Source of the DNA: an uncultured Faecalibacterium sp.
GTDB lineage: Bacteria; Bacillota; Clostridia; Oscillospirales; Ruminococcaceae
Reading direction: 5' to 3'
Assembly: GCA_934553285.1 (NCBI GenBank)
Contig: CAKTFD010000012.1
Location: forward strand, 1-29,700
Length of the DNA stretch: 29,700 bases
Both the position numbers and the translations under genes were made by a program. Positions within the stretch are counted from its first letter, which is position 1, and each line of letters opens with the position of its first letter. Of the stretch, positions 8,450-16,544 are shown piece by piece. The notes under the pieces were generated by a model that saw only the letters and a list, made by a program, of their open reading frames with translations, was not told the origin of the DNA and ran no database searches.

Positions 8450-9001
8450 ATGAATTTCTGGAATAACTTTGCGGCAAAGCATCCTGCCGCTGCCAAGTGG
8501 GTGCGCGAGGGCGGCCTGTTCGTCATCGTGTCCAACCTCATCACCGTGTTCAAGTACCTGCTGCTGCAGTTTTTGCCGGGGGCCTTTGCCAGCCTGCCGG
8601 TGGTGGATTTCGGCTGGCCGGGCATCGACATCACCCTCTTCGGCGAGACCTTCAAGTGGAACATCCTCGGCTACGATGCCGCCCACGGCGGCCTGCCCTA
8701 CTTCTGCGCCTACATGATCGCCATGGTCATCGGCGAGTGCATCAACTTCCCCATCCAGCGTAATTTCGTGTTCCGCAGCAAGGGCAATCTGGCAAAACAG
8801 ATCGGCTGGTATCTGCTGGCCTTCTGCGTTATCACCTGCATCGTCAACTCCATCAACTGTATCTGGGTGGCGGTGGCAGGGCTGCTGGTGCCGGACTTCA
8901 TCTACAACATCGGCACCACCGTGCTCAACGGCGGCATCTCCATGGTGATCTTCTTCTTTGTGAATAAGGTCATCTTCCCGGAGGGCGCACAGACAAAATA
9001 A
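8450..9001 (+). CDS. GtrA-like multi-spanning membrane protein
   Basis: This 183-residue protein has four likely membrane helices (about 20-42, 83-103, 116-146 and 153-176). The segment INFPIQRNFVFRS (98-110) matches the conserved region after the second helix of the GtrA/DPMS_TM family. Known members help move polyprenyl-phosphate-linked glucose across the membrane or accompany dolichol-phosphate-mannose-type synthases. It is longer than the usual 120-140 residues because of an insertion of about 40 residues between helices 1 and 2 (43-82). A GGGAG-rich ribosome binding site lies close upstream, and the gene starts 15 bases after the second GH3 stop and ends at a terminator. This makes it the last gene of the GH3 unit. 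No glycosyltransferase partner is visible nearby, so its substrate is unknown. Confidence 0.85.
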   Translation: MNFWNNFAAKHPAAAKWVREGGLFVIVSNLITVFKYLLLQFLPGAFASLPVVDFGWPGIDITLFGETFKWNILGYDAAHGGLPYFCAYMIAMVIGECINFPIQRNFVFRSKGNLAKQIGWYLLAFCVITCIVNSINCIWVAVAGLLVPDFIYNIGTTVLNGGISMVIFFFVNKVIFPEGAQTK

Positions 9002-9026
9002 TTGACATAGGCAAAATAAAGAAAGA

Positions 9027-9070
9027 ACCAGAGTTTTCAGCCGTTCGGCTTTAAACTCTGGTCCTTTTTT
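9027..9070. terminator. Bidirectional terminator between convergent genes
   Basis: ACCAGAGTTT (9027-9036) pairs perfectly with AAACTCTGGT (9053-9062), with an inner AGCCG/CGGCT pairing. Six Ts follow on the plus strand, and a T-rich tract (read from 9026 leftwards) follows on the minus strand. It can serve both the GH3 unit and the pectinase gene. Confidence 0.92.
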
Positions 9071-9100
9071 CAGGGGTCAGGCAGCTGCTTTATCTGCTGC

Positions 9101-12100
9101 TCAGAAGGGAAAAACGCTGACGATGCGGTTCCAGGCTGCTTTCAGGCGGGAGCCGGAAGCGCTGGAAACACCGCTGGTGGTCAGCTGGATATCGCTGAAG
9201 GTGACATTAGCATTGCGGGCAGCGTAGAAGCCGACATAGATGTAATCGGAATCCACAGCGGTCAGCGCATAGTCAAAACCGGCCGAGGCGGTCTCGTTGT
9301 CGCCGTAGGTCAGGGTAAAGCCATCGGCCGTGCCCACGAGTTTCAGTGCAACGGTATCGCCTGCGCCGTACTTGACGGTCGCGGCGGGGCCATCGTACAG
9401 AGCGCCGCTCTTGCGGCCAAAGCAGTTGATCGCGCCCTGGTTCCGGGTACCAACGGCAACGTAATCGCCCAGGGGGTCGGAGATGCTGGTATCGACATAC
9501 ATCTCATCGCGTGCCATCAGGCCGAAGGAGACCTGGTTGTTTTTGGCCAGCTGGTTTACGGTGGCCTTTGCGGTCAGGGTAAAGTTGGTGCCGGCAGGCA
9601 GCTGGACATAGTACATCATCAGGCCGTCAACGGTGGATGCGATCTTGCCGCGGTTGTTGGCAACACCCAGGGTGATGTTCTGGCCATCGATCACGGCGGT
9701 AAAATCGCCGCCGGAGATCTTATCATCGCCGCCCACGTTGCCAAACACGGAGCCGTTCCATACCGTGCCGTCTGCGCCCGTAAAGGCGGGCCACAGCTTG
9801 CTGGCTTCGGTGGGGGCTGCGTAGCTGGAAGGTACGTAGTCCGGGTTTGCGGCATCGCCGTAGAACTGCTTGTAGGTGGGTTTTGCCTTGTGCTTGTTGT
9901 AGGCACCCAGCGGGGTATCTGCGGTGAGCTGGGAGATGAGCCAGGCGTTCAGCTTTGCACCGTAGCTGTTGGTATGGGTCAGATCCAGGCCGGTGGGGGA
10001 GAGCTTGCCCTTTTTATCCACCTTTGCACCGGTAAAGCTGTGGGTGTACTGGGCCTTTTTGCCCATGGAGAGATTCTCGCTGATGGTGGCGCTGGTCAGG
10101 TCCACACAGATGAGGCTCAGCTCGCTGCACATGGTGCGGATGGCCTGCGCATAATCGCCGCCCTCGTAGACTGCATCACCGATGGTAACGGTCTCGGTCT
10201 TGTGAGCAGAAGCGCCTTCATAGCTGGCTTTGGTGTTTTCGTTGGTCAGGCGGGCAATGGGGGTGCATACCACGGGGGTGACACCGCGTGCCAGCGCAGG
10301 CTGGATGTAGTTAACGTAAAGGCTGTTTGCAAAGGAACCCTCGGTCTTATAGTCGCCGTTGGGGTTGGTGTAGCGGGCAGGCTCGGTCTTTTCGTCATTG
10401 TGGCCAAAGCCGATAAGCAGGAACTTGTCGCCCGCAGCATCGCCCAGGGCGGGCACACTGTCGGAACCATGGAGCAGGGTGCTGTAGTTTGCCATGCCGG
10501 TAAAATCCTTGCTGGATGCACCGGAAACGGCCAGGTTGTAGACGTTGGCGTTGAAGTAGTTCTCGATCTCCTCACCGTAGCCTTCGCGCGGGAGGTAGTA
10601 GCTGTCGTTGAAGGGGGAAACGGTAGAGTCGCCCACCACCCAGATGGTGGCCTTGGCGGCTTCTGCCTGGCCCCACACGGCACCGCGTGCGCCTGCATCG
10701 GTAGCGGCCAGGCCCTCGGCGCTCAGCAGCAGCAGGCCGTGCATATCAATGCTGCCGTCCGCATTGCGGGTGGGCGCAACAGAGGTATCCAGGCTCTGGA
10801 ACCAGCTCTCCTTCACGGTTACGGTGTTGGTGGACTTGTTGTGGCTGGTCTGGGTATCGGCATCCCAGTAGAAGTTGTCCGGGCCGTAAACTGCGGTGCT
10901 GCTCTGGCTCTGCAGGGCCAGCTGCTCCTTGCCATCGGTGCCCTTGCGGAAGGACAGAACGCCATCGGCGGCGTAGTCGGTCACGGCGGACTTGTTGCCG
11001 GTGTACAGCGCAATATTGTAGCCTTCGTTGTTGTAGGAGGTGGAGTTGTATACCTTTACATCCGGGCAGGAGTTGGAGTCGATGCCCTTTGCGGCGTTAT
11101 CGTAGGAGATGGAGTTGAGCAGTTTGTGGTTGCCGGGCAGGTTGGTGCCGCCCATCTTGAAGCCGTTGCCGTTGCCTGCCTCGATGGTGGCCGCCACATT
11201 GTCAAACTGCAGGTTGCCATTGTCATCACAGGTGACGGCGGGGAACTGCAGGGGCTGCTTTTTGACCGGCTCTGCAGCCAGCATCAGGTAGCCGTTTTTG
11301 TAGGCAACGCAGTTCTGGATGGTAACAGCGCCAATGGAACCGGTTGCAGCCTTTGCAAACAGATCCCAGCCATCATCGGCATTGTAGGCGGCGATGCAGC
11401 CGTCAAACACGTTGCCCTCGCCGGTGGTCAGCTTGGCGGCAAAGCCATCGGCATCTTCCATGGCGCGGTCGGCATTGTTCATGGAGGTGCAGTTTTTAAT
11501 GGTGTTGTAGCTGGGCCACAGGGCCTTGTTATCAGAAGACAGGCCGGAGACCTGCAGGCCGGTGTTGCCGTTGTTATAGAAGTTCATCTGTTCCAGCACG
11601 CAGTGGCTGCCGGCCAGCTGCATACCCTTGGCACCGTCCTTGGTATTGGTGATGTTCAGTTTGCTGATGTTCCAGTAGTTGCCCCAGACGTTGAAACCGG
11701 TGCCCACGCCGCCAAAGTCCAGCGTTGCGTATCTGCCGTCTGCGGTGGTCACGGTGATGGGGGCTTCGGCGGTGCCGTCGCGGCCGCGCTCCACCTTTAC
11801 CTCACCGGTCAGGGCGTAGGTGCCGCTGGCCAGCTGGATGGTCTGGCCTGCTGCGGCATAGTTCAGCGCAGTCTGCAGATCCACTGCGTCCGCAGCGCTG
11901 GTGCCGCCGTTGGCTGCGCTGCCATCGGGCGAGACCACGATGATGCCGTTTGCACCCAGCGCGCGCAGCGAGACCTTCTTTTCAATGGTAGCGGCCTTGT
12001 AGCTGCTCAGCTTTTCGTATGCGCTGATAACGTAGTTCTTATCCGGGGTGAACACGACCTTGAAGGTGGTGTCGCGGGTGACGGAATAGCGCTTTGCCAG

Positions 12101-13162
12101 CGTTTCGCCTGCCTTGACGGTCAGGTTTTTGTCCACAGCCTTGCCGTTGGCGTACACCGTGGCGGTGCCATCGGCATTGGCCTTAAAGGTCAGCTCATAG
12201 CTGCTGCCGGTACAGGTGGAGGGGCTGGTGATCTCGTAGACCGGCTCGATGTAGCTGGTGGGCTGCAGCGTCCAGTCCGAGGCGTTCCACGCGCTGGTGG
12301 TGTAGGTGATGTTGGAGAAGGTGACGTTCATGCCGCGGGCGGCTGCAAAGCCCAGGTAGGCTTTGTTGGCTTCCTGCACGGTCATGGGGTCATCCAGCTC
12401 GGCGTACTTGGATACGCTGGATGCGGTGCTGCTCTTTGCCGGGATGTACAGGGCAGAGGAGCCGATAACAGCGCCGGTGCTGCCGTCCGCATTGATGGCG
12501 TACTGGGTGGCAACATAGCTGTTGCTGGTCTTTGCCAGGCTGACGCGGTAGGTATCGCCCTGCTTGATGGTCTGGCTGCTGAATGCCTCGCGCTTTGCCT
12601 TTACCTCGTTGGAGGCAGCGGTCTCGTTGGAGATGATGCCGGTGTAGCTGCGCACGCCCACGGCATCCTTGATCTCAACGCCGTCCAGCGGCAGCTTGGT
12701 GCCGGCAACGGAGATCTGGTTGGAAAAATAGCTGCCGGAGCCGCTGATGGTATCGCGCAGCATCAGCGCAAAGCCTTCCTGGCCGTCCGGTGCGGGGTTT
12801 ACGTAGTCGATGGTCACATCGGCCTGGAGATAGAAGTTTTCCTTGGTGGGGTCGATGGTGGTGTAGTAGAAGGAAAGGCCATCGGCGGGGGAGTCTGCTA
12901 CAAATTTGCCGCCTTTTTTGTTGATGGTGCCGTCATCCTTTACGGTGCAGGCGTTCAGGGTGACCTTGCCGTGGATGTCGGCACCGTCTGCGATGGTGTT
13001 GACATTTGCTGCGGCGGATGTGCCAAAGGCCTTGAACTGCCAGCCGCCGGATGCAGAGGTGCTGCCCTCTGCAAATGCGGCCAGCGGAGTCATGCCCAGA
13101 AGCAGTGCGCCTGCCAGCAGTCCGGACACGGCGCGCCGGATGCTTTGCTTTGCCTTTTTCAT
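9101..13162 (-). CDS. Secreted multidomain pectinase: PL9-type pectate lyase fused to CE12-like SGNH esterase
   Basis: This 1353-residue protein starts at the ATG ending at 13162, where AAGGAG lies 7 bases upstream and the product begins MKKAKQSIRR, a good signal peptide (cleavage near AFA-E, residue 31). Domains: a beta-sandwich-like domain (about 38-290); a short beta domain (about 310-375); a right-handed beta-helix (about 405-800); an SGNH esterase (about 838-1082); and a second beta-sandwich-like domain (about 1120-1330). The helix carries PL9 hallmarks. D572, D596, D597 and D600 keep the spacing of the calcium ligands of Dickeya Pel9A, and K669 in NGFKMGG is the likely catalytic base. 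The esterase has GDST (S846), GHND (920-923) and DLTH (D1060/H1063), as in rhamnogalacturonan or pectin acetylesterases. It should cleave and de-acetylate pectin outside the cell. There is no LPXTG anchor or clear C-terminal membrane helix. Confidence 0.93.
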   Translation of the reverse strand: MKKAKQSIRRAVSGLLAGALLLGMTPLAAFAEGSTSASGGWQFKAFGTSAAANVNTIADGADIHGKVTLNACTVKDDGTINKKGGKFVADSPADGLSFYYTTIDPTKENFYLQADVTIDYVNPAPDGQEGFALMLRDTISGSGSYFSNQISVAGTKLPLDGVEIKDAVGVRSYTGIISNETAASNEVKAKREAFSSQTIKQGDTYRVSLAKTSNSYVATQYAINADGSTGAVIGSSALYIPAKSSTASSVSKYAELDDPMTVQEANKAYLGFAAARGMNVTFSNITYTTSAWNASDWTLQPTSYIEPVYEITSPSTCTGSSYELTFKANADGTATVYANGKAVDKNLTVKAGETLAKRYSVTRDTTFKVVFTPDKNYVISAYEKLSSYKAATIEKKVSLRALGANGIIVVSPDGSAANGGTSAADAVDLQTALNYAAAGQTIQLASGTYALTGEVKVERGRDGTAEAPITVTTADGRYATLDFGGVGTGFNVWGNYWNISKLNITNTKDGAKGMQLAGSHCVLEQMNFYNNGNTGLQVSGLSSDNKALWPSYNTIKNCTSMNNADRAMEDADGFAAKLTTGEGNVFDGCIAAYNADDGWDLFAKAATGSIGAVTIQNCVAYKNGYLMLAAEPVKKQPLQFPAVTCDDNGNLQFDNVAATIEAGNGNGFKMGGTNLPGNHKLLNSISYDNAAKGIDSNSCPDVKVYNSTSYNNEGYNIALYTGNKSAVTDYAADGVLSFRKGTDGKEQLALQSQSSTAVYGPDNFYWDADTQTSHNKSTNTVTVKESWFQSLDTSVAPTRNADGSIDMHGLLLLSAEGLAATDAGARGAVWGQAEAAKATIWVVGDSTVSPFNDSYYLPREGYGEEIENYFNANVYNLAVSGASSKDFTGMANYSTLLHGSDSVPALGDAAGDKFLLIGFGHNDEKTEPARYTNPNGDYKTEGSFANSLYVNYIQPALARGVTPVVCTPIARLTNENTKASYEGASAHKTETVTIGDAVYEGGDYAQAIRTMCSELSLICVDLTSATISENLSMGKKAQYTHSFTGAKVDKKGKLSPTGLDLTHTNSYGAKLNAWLISQLTADTPLGAYNKHKAKPTYKQFYGDAANPDYVPSSYAAPTEASKLWPAFTGADGTVWNGSVFGNVGGDDKISGGDFTAVIDGQNITLGVANNRGKIASTVDGLMMYYVQLPAGTNFTLTAKATVNQLAKNNQVSFGLMARDEMYVDTSISDPLGDYVAVGTRNQGAINCFGRKSGALYDGPAATVKYGAGDTVALKLVGTADGFTLTYGDNETASAGFDYALTAVDSDYIYVGFYAARNANVTFSDIQLTTSGVSSASGSRLKAAWNRIVSVFPF

Positions 13163-13297
13163 GGTGATTCTCCTTTTCCCTGTACACTGCGCAGACACGA
13201 GTTTGTCTGTGAGAAGTGGACAATGTTGTATTCAAGTTAACATGTTTTACTGCGTTTTACAAGAACTAGTTGAAGAATAATAATAATTTCGGCATTC

Positions 13298-13327
13298 AAC
13301 ATAAACTTTTTGGGGCGTTTTTGGCAA
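13298..13327 (-). promoter_or_regulatory. Candidate promoter of the pectinase gene
   Basis: On the minus strand TTGCCA (complement of 13322-13327) and TATGTT (complement of 13298-13303) are 18 bases apart. The leader would be about 130 bases. The -35 overlaps a palindrome, consistent with repressor control. The -10 is imperfect, so this is a moderate call. Confidence 0.4.
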
Positions 13328-13335
13328 GATTGCCA
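13322..13335. promoter_or_regulatory. Perfect 14-bp palindrome, possible operator
   Basis: TGGCAAGATTGCCA is a perfect palindrome (arms TGGCAA and TTGCCA around GA) in the 466-base divergent region between the pectinase gene and glpK. It overlaps the candidate -35 of the pectinase gene. The cognate regulator is not in this window as far as I can tell. Confidence 0.4.
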
Positions 13336-13487
13336 TAAAAATGGAAGCGTTGCCCCTGTGGCACGGCCGCAGAACTTGTATACTAGTTGGCCCGCAGTGC
13401 ATTGTGAGGCAGAGGGAGGGGTTTCGGCAGAGTGTTCAACAGCAGGGCAGGGGATTTGTGCACGGTGGCCAAAAATAGGTGTGGCGC

Positions 13488-13516
13488 TTGTATTTTGCTT
13501 GCAAAGAGTGTACAAT
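13488..13516 (+). promoter_or_regulatory. Sigma-A promoter of glpK
   Basis: TTGTAT (13488-13493) and TACAAT (13511-13516) are exactly 17 bases apart. Transcription would begin near 13523, leaving a leader of about 105 bases that contains the attenuator-like hairpin. Confidence 0.65.
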
Positions 13517-13545
13517 AAGGCCAGAATTTGTTTGCGCAGAGCAGG

Positions 13546-13593
13546 AGAGCGACAGACAGAGCAGAACAGCTTTGTTTGGTGCGCTCTTTTTTT
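13546..13593 (+). promoter_or_regulatory. Terminator-like hairpin in the glpK leader (possible antitermination site)
   Basis: AGAGCG (13546-13551) pairs with CGCTCT (13582-13587), enclosing a second stem ACAGAGC/GCTTTGT (13556-13562 with 13569-13575, one G-U). Seven Ts follow at 13587-13593, all before the glpK ribosome binding site. In Bacillus, glycerol genes are controlled by GlpP-dependent antitermination at a leader inverted repeat of this kind. Equivalence here is inference. Confidence 0.6.
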
Positions 13594-13628
13594 GTTTTGC
13601 GACGCTTTTCAGGGACAAGGAGAACATC

Positions 13629-15131
13629 ATGAGCCAGAGCAAATACATCCTCTCATTGGATCAGGGCACGACCAGCAGCCGGGCCATCCTGTTTGACAAC
13701 GAGCAGAACATCGTTTGCGTCCAGCAGCGGGAGTTTGAGCAGATCTACCCCCATCAGGGCTGGGTGGAGCACAACCCCATGGAGATCTGGTCCAGCCAGT
13801 ACGGCGTGATGAACGAGGTCATCGCCCAGAGCGGCGTGGATCCCCGCGATATTGCGGGCATCGGCATCACCAACCAGCGCGAGACCACCATCCTGTGGGA
13901 TAAAACGACCGGCCGCCCGGTCTATAATGCCATCGTCTGGCAGTGCCGCCGCACGGCACCCCTTGTGGACGAGCTGCTGCGCACCCCCGGCATGGCGGAC
14001 TATATCCGGGAGAACACCGGCCTTGTGCCGGATGCCTATTTTTCCGCCACCAAGATCAAGTGGATCCTGGAAAATGTGCCCGGCGCACGGGAAAAGGCCG
14101 AGGCAGGGGAGCTGCTGTTTGGCACGGTGGATACCTGGCTGGTCTGGAAGCTGACCGGCGGCAAGGTGCATGTGACCGACCGCACCAACGCCAGCCGCAC
14201 CATGCTGTACAACATCCGCACGCTGGATTGGGACGAGAATTTGCTCAAGGCGCTGGATATCCCCCGCAGCATCCTGCCCAGTGTGCAGGATTCCAGCGCG
14301 GTGTACGGCTATACCAACATCCAGGGGGTGGATGTGCCGGTGGCCGGTATTGCGGGCGACCAGCAGGCAGCGCTGTTCGGGCAGGGGTGCTTTGCCCCCG
14401 GCGATGTTAAAAATACCTACGGCACCGGCTGCTTTTTGCTGATGAACACCGGCAAAAAGATCTACCAGAGCAAAAACGGCCTGGTGACCACCATTGCCAT
14501 CAGCCTGAACGGCGAGGTGGAGTACGCGCTGGAAGGCTCTGTTTTTGTGGGCGGCGCGGTCATCCAGTGGATCCGCGATGGGATGCACATGATCCAGGAC
14601 AGCTGCGATTCCGAGTATTATGCCCAGAAGGTGCCGGATAACGGCGGCGTGTACATCGTGCCCGCCTTTACCGGTCTGGGTGCACCCTACTGGGATATGT
14701 ATGCCCGCGGTGCCATTCTGGGTATCACCCGCGGCACCACCCAGAACCACATCATCCGCGCAGCGGAGGAATCCATCGCTTACCAGAGCGCTGACCTGAT
14801 GTGGGCTATGGAAAAGGATACCGATATCACCATCAATACCCTCAAAGTGGACGGCGGTGCCAGCCGGGACCAGTTCCTGATGCAGTTCCAGGCAGATATC
14901 CTGGACAAAGAGGTGCTCCGCCCCGCCATCCGGGAGACCACCGCCCTGGGTGCGGCATATCTGGCAGGCCTGGCCACCGGCGTATGGAAGAGCCGGGAGG
15001 AGATCAGCCACCTGTGGAGCTGCAACCAGCTGTTTGAACCCCAAATGGACGCAGCCCAGCGGGAAAAGCTGGTCAAAGGCTGGCACAAGGCCGTGGGCCG
15101 CAGCCAGGACTGGGCCGAGCATGAGGTGTGA
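13629..15131 (+). CDS. glpK: Glycerol kinase
   Basis: This 500-residue FGGY-family kinase phosphorylates glycerol to sn-glycerol 3-phosphate with ATP in the cytosol. The N-terminal phosphate-binding motif DQGTTSSRA starts at residue 11. Other landmarks are NQRETT, VWQCRRT, the FGGY-type GIAGDQQAALFGQ, and the C-terminal signature DGGASRDQFLMQFQADIL. The length is the usual one for GlpK. The start is the ATG at 13629 after AAGGAG; an upstream in-frame extension has no ribosome binding site. The loop before GIAGDQQAALFG is short, like that of the E. coli enzyme, and lacks the histidine-containing insertion that HPr phosphorylates in many Firmicutes enzymes. No glpF or glpD is adjacent, and the gene is monocistronic between its own promoter and terminator. 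Confidence 0.97.
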   Translation: MSQSKYILSLDQGTTSSRAILFDNEQNIVCVQQREFEQIYPHQGWVEHNPMEIWSSQYGVMNEVIAQSGVDPRDIAGIGITNQRETTILWDKTTGRPVYNAIVWQCRRTAPLVDELLRTPGMADYIRENTGLVPDAYFSATKIKWILENVPGAREKAEAGELLFGTVDTWLVWKLTGGKVHVTDRTNASRTMLYNIRTLDWDENLLKALDIPRSILPSVQDSSAVYGYTNIQGVDVPVAGIAGDQQAALFGQGCFAPGDVKNTYGTGCFLLMNTGKKIYQSKNGLVTTIAISLNGEVEYALEGSVFVGGAVIQWIRDGMHMIQDSCDSEYYAQKVPDNGGVYIVPAFTGLGAPYWDMYARGAILGITRGTTQNHIIRAAEESIAYQSADLMWAMEKDTDITINTLKVDGGASRDQFLMQFQADILDKEVLRPAIRETTALGAAYLAGLATGVWKSREEISHLWSCNQLFEPQMDAAQREKLVKGWHKAVGRSQDWAEHEV

Positions 15132-15194
15132 TGCTGGCATTGGCAGGTACAGGCACAGGATAACAGCACGAAAGAAAACAGCGTGATAAGATAT

Positions 15195-15240
15195 AAACGC
15201 CCTCCGCAGAAAATCTCTGTTTTTTCTGCGGAGGGCGTTT
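15195..15240. terminator. Long-stem terminator between convergent glpK and rpiR-type gene
   Basis: A perfect 19-bp stem (15195-15213 with 15222-15240) encloses the loop TCTCTGTT. Its core is CGCCCTCCGCAG/CTGCGGAGGGCG. The stem ends in A/T runs, giving short U tracts on both strands, so it can act in both directions. Confidence 0.88.
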
Positions 15241-15302
15241 GATGCATAGGGGATAGGATACGATAGAAAGGCCCGGCTCCCGGCGGGCTGCTTTGGGAAC
15301 GA

Positions 15303-16148
15303 TCACAGCAGCTTTACGGCCAGCGCCTCGGTGGTGCGCTCCTGCGCCTCGGTGCTGTAAGGCTTATCGTCCAGGATGTAGCGCAGCACCAGCACCTCGG
15401 CTACGTACAGCACCGCTACCTTGATGGGGATGCTGCCGGAATCCAGCGGGTTCTCCTGCGCGCCGCACAGTAGTACGATGTCGGCCAGCTTTGCGCCGGG
15501 GGAGTCCTCGTAGTGGGTGATCAGGATGATCTTTGCTCCGTTGGCCTTGGCGGTGCGCAGGGTCTCCATCATATCCCGGGTGGCACCGGAGTAGGAAACG
15601 AACAGTACGACATCCTGCTCGGTCATCAGGCTGGCAGCCATCACCTGCAGATGGCTGTCGGGCGTGGCACGGAACTTGTTGGTGATACAGGCAAACCGGG
15701 CGCAGATCTCGCTGGCGGCCGCCATGCTGCCGCCCTGCCCCATGCAGTACACCTGCTTTGCCTTGTGCAGCAGCTCCACGGCCTGCTCCACGGCTTCCGG
15801 CGAGAGGCTGTTCTGGGTGCCGTTGATGGCGGTCATGAACAGTGCCGATGCGTGCTCGCACAGGGTGGCAGTGTCGGCATCCGGTGCAGGTTCCTGCTGG
15901 TTGAGCAGCACGCCGGTGGCGTTGGCCTGCGCCAACGCGATGCGCATTTCGTGATAGCCCTCAAAGCCCAGCGCCCGGCAGAAGCGGAACACCGTTGCCT
16001 CGGCCACCCGGCACTCTCTGGCCAGGGACGAAATGGAAAGATATTGCGCCTCTGCAGCGTGCTGCACCAGATAATCAGCTACGGCGCGGCCGGATTTTGT
16101 CAGGTCGCCCTGGTGCTGCTGCAGCAGCTCCCAAAAATTAGTAGACAT
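15303..16148 (-). CDS. RpiR-family (HTH-SIS) transcriptional regulator, probable sialic-acid regulator
   Basis: The product has 281 residues from the ATG ending at 16148, chosen because AGGAGAAGGAAG lies directly upstream; a longer in-frame start has no such site. An N-terminal RpiR helix-turn-helix (about 1-77) includes SISSLARECRVAEATVFRFCRALGF-type helices. A C-terminal SIS phosphosugar-binding domain (about 125-255) includes GQGGS (137-141) and SYSGAT (185-190). RpiR proteins sense sugar phosphates. Divergent placement next to the nan operon makes this a NanR-type regulator that probably responds to ManNAc-6-P or GlcNAc-6-P, which is inference. Two near-identical palindromes in the shared upstream region are the likely binding sites. 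Confidence 0.92.
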   Translation of the reverse strand: MSTNFWELLQQHQGDLTKSGRAVADYLVQHAAEAQYLSISSLARECRVAEATVFRFCRALGFEGYHEMRIALAQANATGVLLNQQEPAPDADTATLCEHASALFMTAINGTQNSLSPEAVEQAVELLHKAKQVYCMGQGGSMAAASEICARFACITNKFRATPDSHLQVMAASLMTEQDVVLFVSYSGATRDMMETLRTAKANGAKIILITHYEDSPGAKLADIVLLCGAQENPLDSGSIPIKVAVLYVAEVLVLRYILDDKPYSTEAQERTTEALAVKLL

Positions 16149-16214
16149 TCTTCCTTCTCCTAACCCGGTGCCGCGGATGCCTGACACCGTTGTCGTTTTT
16201 ACCTTCTAAATAAA

Positions 16215-16243
16215 AGTATAAGGGAAACGCCCCGGCTCTTCAA
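16215..16243 (-). promoter_or_regulatory. Promoter of the RpiR-type regulator gene
   Basis: On the minus strand TTGAAG (complement of 16238-16243) and TATACT (complement of 16215-16220) are 17 bases apart, giving a leader of about 60 bases. Confidence 0.6.
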
Positions 16244-16319
16244 GAGGCGCATTGCCCACATTTTAGCCCTGGCTTCTGTGCAGAGGGCACAGTTTTGAGA
16301 GAAAAAACGGCCCAAATCG

Positions 16320-16367
16320 TGAAAAGGCTTTTCATTTTTGCAATTTTAGAGCTGAAAAGGATTTTCA
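16320..16367. promoter_or_regulatory. Twin palindromic operators, probable RpiR/NanR binding sites
   Basis: TGAAAAGGCTTTTCA (16320-16334) is a perfect palindrome around one central base. TGAAAAGGATTTTCA (16353-16367) has perfect 6-base arms. Their centres are 33 bases apart, about three helical turns, which suits cooperative binding on one DNA face. They lie between the two divergent promoters in an otherwise AT-rich 480-base gap, which fits a regulator that controls both the nan operon and itself. Confidence 0.65.
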
Positions 16368-16503
16368 CACTGTGCCAGACAAGTGTACCGTTTTGTAACC
16401 TTTTTGACAAGTGAAGTGCACGATTTCATTGTGTTTTTTCTGATATCCCACAGTTTTGTGCATCTTGCTTGCTTTCAAAATGAAAATTTATGAAAAGAAT
16501 GCA

Positions 16504-16532
16504 TGGACAAAATGAAAATATTTTTCTATAAT
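16504..16532 (+). promoter_or_regulatory. Strong sigma-A promoter of the sialic-acid transport operon
   Basis: TGGACA (16504-16509) and a perfect TATAAT (16527-16532) are separated by 17 bases. Related TGAAAA half-sites lie close upstream (TTTCAAAATGAAA near 16474-16486). Confidence 0.82.
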
Positions 16533-16544
16533 TAGGCTACAAAC

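Noticed and set aside
5996..8686. Long minus-strand frame across the second GH3 and the GtrA-like gene
   Set aside because: It spans two well-supported plus-strand genes and shows no domain or translation signal.
9890..13240. Long open frame on the plus strand (about 1116 codons) opposite the pectinase gene
   Set aside because: It has repetitive Gly/Val/Ala/His composition, no ribosome binding site and no recognisable motif, while the opposite strand encodes PL9 and SGNH motifs with a signal peptide.
13653..15140. Minus-strand frame (about 495 codons) opposite glpK
   Set aside because: GlpK motifs on the plus strand are unambiguous; the antisense product has no recognisable feature.
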